This document shows, in pieces, positions 40,624 to 44,522 of a stretch of 44,522 bases of DNA. Positions within the stretch are counted from its first letter, which is position 1. Each line of letters opens with the position of its first letter. Source of the DNA: Lachnospiraceae bacterium. GTDB lineage: Bacteria; Bacillota; Clostridia; Lachnospirales; Lachnospiraceae. The position numbers were made by a program, and so were the translations under genes. A model generated the notes under the pieces. It did no database searches. It worked only from the letters and a program-made list of their open reading frames with translations, and was not told the DNA's origin. The DNA lies in the NCBI GenBank assembly GCA_017521985.1, contig JAFXAZ010000003.1:1-44522 (forward strand), given 5' to 3'.

Positions 40624-41586
40624 ATGAACGCAGTATTAGAAAAACTTAACAAAATTGGTATCGTTCCGGTTGTTGTAATCAATAACGTGGAAGATGCTGC
40701 ACCTTTGGCAAAGGCTCTTTGTGCAGGTGGTCTTCCATGTGCTGAAGTTACATTCCGTACCGCAGCAGCGAAGGAAGCTATTAAGATTATGACAGAGACA
40801 TGCCCTGAAATGGTTGTAGGTGCAGGTACCGTTTTAAACGCAGAACAGGTTGACGCAGCAGTAGAAGCAGGTGCAACTTTCATCGTTAGCCCTGGTTTAA
40901 ATCCAAAGACCGTTAAGTATTGTCAGGAAAAGGGAGTACCTATTACACCTGGTACATCCAGCCCAACAGATATTGAACAGGCTATTGAATTAGGCTTAGA
41001 CGTTGTAAAATTCTTCCCGGCAGAGCAGTCCGGCGGTTTGGCAAAGATTAAAGCTATGGCAGCTCCATATGTAAATATGAAGTTTATGCCTACAGGCGGT
41101 ATCAATGCAAAGAATATTAACGAATATTTAGCATTCCCTAAGATTATCGCTTGCGGCGGTTCCTGGATGGTTCCTGCTAAGTTAGTAGATGAGAAGAAAT
41201 TTGATGAAATCGAAAAGCTTACAAGAGAAGCAGTTCAGACTATGCTTGGCTTTGAAATCAAACACATTGGTATCAATGCAGCAGACGAAACAGAAGCAAA
41301 TGCTACTGCAGACGTTTTGGCAAATATGTTCAGCTTTGCAAAGAAGGATGGCAACAGCTCTATCTTTGTTGACACAGCTTTCGAAATTATGAAGGCTCCT
41401 TATTTAGGCAAGAATGGTCATATTGCAATCGGTACAAACTACATTCACAGAGCAATCGCTTATATGGAAAATTTAGGCGTTGAATTTGATGAAGCTACCG
41501 CTAAGAGAGATGCAAAGGGCAACTTAAAGGCTATCTATATTAAGGGTGAAGTTGCAGGCTATGCTATTCACTTAGTACAGAAATAA
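40624..41586 (+). CDS. eda: KDPG/KHG aldolase with extra C-terminal VOC-like domain
   Basis: 320 residues. Positions 1 to about 208 are a full class I KDPG aldolase: catalytic Glu in AEVTFRTAAA, GAGTVLN, the Schiff-base Lys129 in DVVKFFPAEQSGG, and MPTGGIN. It splits 2-keto-3-deoxy-6-phosphogluconate to pyruvate and glyceraldehyde-3-phosphate. The remaining 110 residues (from FEIKHIGINAADETEANATA) look like half of a glyoxalase/VOC-type beta-alpha-beta unit and are not part of ordinary Eda; their role is unknown. GAGAGG sites precede the ATG. Own regulated promoter, followed by kdgK. Confidence 0.93.
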   Translation: MNAVLEKLNKIGIVPVVVINNVEDAAPLAKALCAGGLPCAEVTFRTAAAKEAIKIMTETCPEMVVGAGTVLNAEQVDAAVEAGATFIVSPGLNPKTVKYCQEKGVPITPGTSSPTDIEQAIELGLDVVKFFPAEQSGGLAKIKAMAAPYVNMKFMPTGGINAKNINEYLAFPKIIACGGSWMVPAKLVDEKKFDEIEKLTREAVQTMLGFEIKHIGINAADETEANATADVLANMFSFAKKDGNSSIFVDTAFEIMKAPYLGKNGHIAIGTNYIHRAIAYMENLGVEFDEATAKRDAKGNLKAIYIKGEVAGYAIHLVQK

Positions 41587-41631
41587 ATTTTAAATATTAT
41601 TTATCATTTATGAGAAAAGAGGATTAATCAA

Positions 41632-42663
41632 ATGGCAAAAGTAATTACAATGGGCGAAATTATGCTCAGACTTTCTACTCCAAATAATGAAAAGTTCATC
41701 CAGGCAGATGAATTTGATGTTTGCTACGGTGGTGGCGAAGCAAACGTTGCAGTTTCTTTAGCAAACTATGGACATGACGCTGAGTTCGTTACAGCAGTTC
41801 CTAACAACGAAATCGGTGAATGTGCACTTGCAGCTCTTAGAAAATACAATGTAAGCGTTGCAAACGTTGCTAAATGCGGCGAAAGACTTGGTATTTACTT
41901 CTTAGAGTCCGGTTCTTCCATGAGACCTTCTAAGGTTGTTTACGATAGAGCACATTCATCTATCGCTACAGCTACAGCTGCTGATTTTGATTTTGACAAG
42001 ATTTTTGCAGATGCTGACTGGTTCCACTTCACAGGTATCACCCCGGCTGTATCTGATGCTGCTGCAGTTTTAACAGAAGAAGCTTTAAAGGCTGCTAAGA
42101 AGCATGGCGTTAAAGTATCTGTTGACTTAAACTTCCGTAAGAAATTATGGACTTCTGAAAAGGCTCAGAAGGTTATGACAAACTTAATGCAGTACGTTGA
42201 CGTATGTATCGGTAACGAAGAAGATGCTGAATTAGTTCTTGGCTTCAAGCCGGGCGAAACAGACGTAACAAGCGGTGAATTAGAACTTGCAGGTTACAAG
42301 TCTATTTTCGAGCAGATGGTTGAGAAGTTCAACTTCGAATACTGCGTATCTTCTTTACGCGTAAGCCGCTCTGCATCTGACAATGGCTGGTCTGCATGTA
42401 TCTACTCCAGAGATACAAAGGAATTCTACCACTCTAAAGAATACAGCATTCACCCAATCGTTGACCGTGTTGGTGGTGGTGACTCTTTCGCAGGTGGTAC
42501 TATCTGTGGTTTATTAGACGGCAAGAACTTCAAGGATGCTCTTGAATTCGGTGTTGCTGCATCTGCATTAAAGCACACAATTCCTGGCGACTTCAACTTA
42601 GTAACACGCAAGGAAGTTGAAACCTTAGCAGGTGGCGATGCATCTGGTCGTGTACAGAGATAA
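41632..42663 (+). CDS. kdgK: 2-keto-3-deoxygluconate kinase (PfkB family)
   Basis: 343 residues. PfkB signatures: N-terminal CYGGGEANVAVSLANYG and C-terminal DRVGGGDSFAGG with catalytic base D284. SVDLNFRKKLWTSEKAQKVM is typical of KDG kinases. It phosphorylates KDG to KDPG, the substrate of the aldolase one gene upstream. AGAGGA site before the ATG; 45-base gap. The operon ends in a strong hairpin terminator. Length is slightly above the family norm because of the insert FKPGETDVTSGELELAGYKS. Confidence 0.93.
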   Translation: MAKVITMGEIMLRLSTPNNEKFIQADEFDVCYGGGEANVAVSLANYGHDAEFVTAVPNNEIGECALAALRKYNVSVANVAKCGERLGIYFLESGSSMRPSKVVYDRAHSSIATATAADFDFDKIFADADWFHFTGITPAVSDAAAVLTEEALKAAKKHGVKVSVDLNFRKKLWTSEKAQKVMTNLMQYVDVCIGNEEDAELVLGFKPGETDVTSGELELAGYKSIFEQMVEKFNFEYCVSSLRVSRSASDNGWSACIYSRDTKEFYHSKEYSIHPIVDRVGGGDSFAGGTICGLLDGKNFKDALEFGVAASALKHTIPGDFNLVTRKEVETLAGGDASGRVQR

Positions 42664-42686
42664 TTAAAATTTTGAACAAATTCAAG

Positions 42687-42725
42687 TTTCCCGGAAAGCG
42701 CATGCGTTTTCCGGGAAATTTTTAT
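42687..42725 (+). terminator. Intrinsic terminator of the uronate operon
   Basis: tttcccggaaagcgca (42687-42702) and tgcgttttccgggaaa (42703-42718), one G-U pair, tip at gcat, then ttttta. Confidence 0.92.
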
Positions 42726-42739
42726 GCTGTGCCGGCGAT

Positions 42740-42790
42740 TTGGGCATGGGGTGGGCAAATGATGGCTTGGTGCCCAAAATGTGCCCAAAA
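42740..42790. repeat. 51-bp imperfect repeat, copy 1
   Basis: Pairs with 42821-42871 at 45 of 51 positions, 81-bp period. Each unit has ttgggc near one end and two tgcccaaaa motifs at the other, so each can fold on itself. The gap 42664-43001 holds only the kdgK terminator, these repeats, a promoter and a hairpin. Confidence 0.85.
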
Positions 42791-42820
42791 ACATGCATTG
42801 GAGAACTGAAATGTGGTGCG

Positions 42821-42871
42821 TTGGGCGTGGGGTGGGCAAATGACGCCCTAATGCCCAAAATGTGCCCAAAA
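42821..42871. repeat. 51-bp imperfect repeat, copy 2
   Basis: Second unit, G-rich (ggggtgggcaaatga) then C-rich (tgcccaaaatgtgccc). Substitutions cluster in the central loop while the stem-forming ends are conserved. Confidence 0.85.
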
Positions 42872-42919
42872 GGAAAAACAAGCGTGAGATTAAGATGCCA
42901 AATAACAATAAAAATCATG

Positions 42920-42948
42920 TTGACTTTTGTCACAAAAAGACATATCAT
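42920..42948 (+). promoter_or_regulatory. Sigma-A promoter for the PD-(D/E)XK-like gene
   Basis: TTGACT (42920-42925) and TATCAT (42943-42948), spacing 17. Confidence 0.75.
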
Positions 42949-42982
42949 AAAGAAACATAGTTGCATAAAACCATGTTTCTTT
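42949..42982 (+). other. Hairpin at the 5' end of the transcript, next to the ribosome site
   Basis: aaagaaacat (42949-42958) and atgtttcttt (42973-42982), 14-base loop, extendable with one bulge. It ends 4 bases before AAAGG (42987-42991). The transcript would start within or just before it. Confidence 0.6.
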
Positions 42983-43001
42983 TATGAAAGGTGCTATATT
43001 G

Positions 43002-43778
43002 ATGAATTTGAATTATTTACTTCAAAATCGAAATGAATTAGCACAAAAGATTTTTGAGTTACAAAAAGAGATAAAGCAGGCGCCATCCGGTGACTTGATA
43101 TGCACACAAAATTCTATATATACCAAATGGTATGTGTCTTTTGGAAGCACGTCCAAATATATCAAAAAGAAAGAGCGAAAATATGCAGAGAAGCTTGCTC
43201 GCAAGAAGTTTATGAAGTTCCAACTGGAAGAATGTAAGCAAGAGTTGAGCGTACTAAACGAATTTATAGTTAATCTGGAAAAAATCCCAAGAAAATCCCA
43301 ACAGCTATTAGGCGATAGGCGATACATAGAATTGTTACAGCCTTTTTGGAAGAAAAAGGCTGTGCAGTGTCAGGAGTGGATGTTTGAAAAGTATGAAAAA
43401 AACAGAAAACATCCGGAAAAATTAATTCATGTTACCAAAAGTGGACATGCTGTCAGGTCAAAGTCAGAAATGCTTATTGCGGATGCATTATTTGCAAATG
43501 ATATTCCTTTTAGGTATGAATGTGAATTATCTTTAGGGGAAGTGACTTTGTATCCGGATTTTACAATTATGAATCCTCTGACCGGAGAAGTGGTTTATTG
43601 GGAGCATTTTGGAATGATGGATGTGGTGAACTATGTTAATAATTGCTTTAACAAGCTTAATACTTATGCGCAGAATGGAATTATTCCAACTATTAATTTG
43701 ATTACTACATATGAAACGGAGGGGACGCCACTATGTTCTTTGAAAGTGGAGCAAGTGATTAAAAGTTTTTTTACATAG
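43002..43778 (+). CDS. Hypothetical protein with PD-(D/E)XK nuclease-like C-terminal domain
   Basis: 258 residues. The N-terminal half is a charged coiled-coil (about 1-110, ELAQKIFELQKEIKQ, KKERKYAEKLARKKF). The C-terminal half has the order of a restriction-endonuclease-like fold: helix Glu in RSKSEMLIADALFANDIPF, YECELSLGEVTLYPDFTIMN (Asp), and GEVVYWEHFGMMD (Glu), then helices NYVNNCFNKLNTYA. The third-motif Lys is not in the usual E-x-K place. AAAGG 10 bases upstream favours ATG 43002 over 42984. Own promoter; no restriction-modification partners adjacent. Function unknown. Confidence 0.7.
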   Translation: MNLNYLLQNRNELAQKIFELQKEIKQAPSGDLICTQNSIYTKWYVSFGSTSKYIKKKERKYAEKLARKKFMKFQLEECKQELSVLNEFIVNLEKIPRKSQQLLGDRRYIELLQPFWKKKAVQCQEWMFEKYEKNRKHPEKLIHVTKSGHAVRSKSEMLIADALFANDIPFRYECELSLGEVTLYPDFTIMNPLTGEVVYWEHFGMMDVVNYVNNCFNKLNTYAQNGIIPTINLITTYETEGTPLCSLKVEQVIKSFFT

Positions 43779-43811
43779 GACAAAAGTCCCCTTCTTTATT
43801 ATATCTATAAA

Positions 43812-43829
43812 TGTCGACGATAATCGACA
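43812..43829. promoter_or_regulatory. Inverted pair of 0A-box-like sites
   Basis: TGTCGA (43812-43817), cgataa, TCGACA (43824-43829). The minus-strand site reads TTGTCGATTA, close to the Spo0A consensus TTTGTCGAAAA. It is centred about 53 bases before the expected transcription start of a gene with a Spo0A DNA-binding domain. Confidence 0.6.
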
Positions 43830-43837
43830 AGTATTTC

Positions 43838-43867
43838 TTGAACAAATTTATGTTATCATCTTATCAT
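43838..43867 (+). promoter_or_regulatory. Putative promoter of the Spo0A_C gene
   Basis: TTGAAC (43838-43843) and TATCAT (43862-43867), spacing 18. Confidence 0.55.
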
Positions 43868-43898
43868 AAGAATATAATCGGTAAGGGGGATTATAATA

Positions 43899-44321
43899 AT
43901 GAACTATGAAGTAATGGTGAAACATATATTGTATGAATTTGAGGTTACTCAAAAATATGTGGCGTATAAGTATATTTTAAAAGGTATGATTCTAATGCGG
44001 GAAAACGCAGATTATGTGGAACATATTACGAAGACTTTATACATTGATATTGCCAAAGAATATAATACTTCCGTTGCTTGTGTAGAACGTGGAATACGAA
44101 CAACCATTGAAATTATGTGGAGAAATAAAGAAAATAATATGAGTCTGTTTACGGATATTTTCGGAAGCCAATATTTAGATTATAGACCGACCAATACAAA
44201 GTTCTTTCAGTTGATGTACATACATATTGAGTCCTATAATTTAAATGAAGCAGACAAGCAGTGTCCGTTTTATGGATGCGAGTATTGTATTATTTCCAGA
44301 CAACTTAAGTGTTTGAAGTGA
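43899..44321 (+). CDS. Stand-alone Spo0A C-terminal-domain DNA-binding protein
   Basis: 140 residues. ILKGMILMRENADYVEHITK, TLYIDIAKEYNTSVACVERG and IRTTIEIMW match the helices of the Spo0A effector domain, including the recognition region. There is no receiver domain, so phosphorylation cannot control it directly. The tail carries four Cys in CPFYGCEYCIISRQLKC (C-x4-C-x2-C-x7-C), absent from Spo0A and possibly metal- or redox-binding. GGGGG lies 9 bases before the ATG. The 0A-box-like pair upstream suggests control by Spo0A or by itself (inference). Monocistronic with a terminator. Confidence 0.82.
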   Translation: MNYEVMVKHILYEFEVTQKYVAYKYILKGMILMRENADYVEHITKTLYIDIAKEYNTSVACVERGIRTTIEIMWRNKENNMSLFTDIFGSQYLDYRPTNTKFFQLMYIHIESYNLNEADKQCPFYGCEYCIISRQLKCLK

Positions 44322-44349
44322 TTGAAATTACAAAAAATACAACACAAAA

Positions 44350-44380
44350 AGAAAAAGTCCCTGTTTTGGGGACTTTTTCT
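44350..44380. terminator. Bidirectional terminator between the Spo0A_C gene and tRNA-Leu
   Basis: agaaaaagtccc (44350-44361), 7-base loop, gggactttttct (44369-44380). A-run and T-run flank the GC core on both strands. Confidence 0.88.
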
Positions 44381-44381
44381 A

Positions 44382-44465
44382 TGCAGGAAAAGGGACTTGA
44401 ACCCTCATGATATTGCTATCACACGGACCTGAACCGTGCGCGTCTGCCAATTCCGCCATTCCTGC
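44382..44465 (-). tRNA. tRNA-Leu (anticodon CAG)
   Basis: On the minus strand the acceptor is GCAGGAA pairing with TTCCTGC, discriminator A. D-arm GCGGAATTGGCAGACGC; anticodon stem CACGG/CCGTG with loop TTCAGGT (anticodon CAG, reading CUG). A long class II variable arm (GATA/TATC) and T-loop TTCAAGT follow. CCA is not encoded. Total 84 bases. Confidence 0.93.
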
Positions 44466-44478
44466 GAACAACAAATAC

Positions 44479-44507
44479 ATTATATATAGTAGAGGTTGAT
44501 TTGTCAA
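44479..44507 (-). promoter_or_regulatory. Consensus promoter of tRNA-Leu
   Basis: Minus strand TTGACA (44502-44507) and TATAAT (44479-44484), spacing 17: both hexamers perfect. Confidence 0.92.
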
Positions 44508-44522
44508 TGATTAATTTGAAAA

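Noticed and set aside
42740-42871. CRISPR-like array
   Set aside because: Only two imperfect units, no cas genes, and each unit folds on itself.
42450-42908. 152-codon minus-strand frame over the kdgK end and the repeats
   Set aside because: Antisense to kdgK and its terminator, low-complexity repetitive peptide, no ribosome site.
42740-43036. 98-codon plus-strand open frame with repeated GWAND..PKMCPK peptide
   Set aside because: It is the translation of the 51-bp repeat pair, runs through a promoter and hairpin, and has no ribosome site; treated as non-coding repeat.
43765-43800. Terminator after the PD-(D/E)XK-like gene
   Set aside because: Only a 4-bp ggac/gtcc stem with a mixed T-rich tail; too weak to call.

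Overview
This window looks like a chromosomal segment of a low-GC, spore-forming gut Firmicute, most likely Lachnospiraceae or a close relative. The reasons are AGGAGG-type ribosome sites on nearly every gene, A/T-rich sigma-A promoters, a DUF5717/DUF5716/TPR locus, sporulation-type proteins (SpoIID-like, Csp-like subtilase, Spo0A C-terminal domain) and paired LmrCD-type ABC exporters. No phage, transposase, CRISPR array or rRNA is visible. The assignment is inferred from gene content and was not searched.

Region 1 (1-14050) is a glycan-utilisation block, nearly all on the plus strand. It starts inside a large modular right-handed beta-helix protein. A tight operon follows: M55 D-aminopeptidase, GH20-like hexosaminidase, two paralogous DUF4838 proteins with a CxCxxC motif, an NAT_N/GNAT_C acyltransferase split by an in-frame TGA, and an alpha/beta hydrolase. 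A decayed AlbA/Schlafen-type regulator fragment and a CBM9-like protein end the block at a bidirectional terminator.

Region 2 (14081-24467) is housekeeping and poorly understood genes. A minus-strand SpoIID/peptidoglycan-binding protein is divergent from a DUF5717 - DUF5716 (actin/Hsp70-like) - TPR operon coupled to a HAD phosphatase. Next come a small HD (alarmone-hydrolase-like) protein, Nudix hydrolase, a 58-residue protein, M18 aminopeptidase and a GNAT protein. A second AlbA-type fragment lies between two near-identical palindromic terminators.

Region 3 (24468-37162) carries a heterodimeric ABC exporter, a copper P-type ATPase with a second metal-binding domain at its C-terminus (apparently with its own internal start), a Csp-like subtilase, a multi-pass glucosyltransferase-like membrane protein, a TPR lipoprotein, a DUF2974 lipase-like protein and a convergent C26 glutamine-amidotransferase-like hydrolase.

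Region 4 (37163-42725) is a compact unsaturated-uronate pathway: KduI isomerase, GntR regulator, SDR dehydrogenase (KduD/DhuD-like), an RpiB/LacAB-type (DhuI-like) isomerase, KDPG aldolase with an extra C-terminal domain, and KDG kinase. Two promoters carry TTGTA/TACAA palindromes that are the likely GntR operators. These genes would turn 4-deoxy-5-keto-uronate, released by lyase action on pectin or glycosaminoglycan, into pyruvate and glyceraldehyde-3-phosphate, a plausible complement to Region 1.

Region 5 (42726-44522) holds a 51-bp imperfect repeat pair, a PD-(D/E)XK-like hypothetical protein, a stand-alone Spo0A-type DNA-binding protein preceded by an inverted pair of 0A-box-like sites, and a minus-strand tRNA-Leu(CAG) with a consensus promoter. 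There are two gene-free stretches over 300 bases, 23965-24467 and 42664-43001. Both are described in the entries: palindromes plus a pseudogene in the first, and a terminator, repeats, a promoter and a hairpin in the second.
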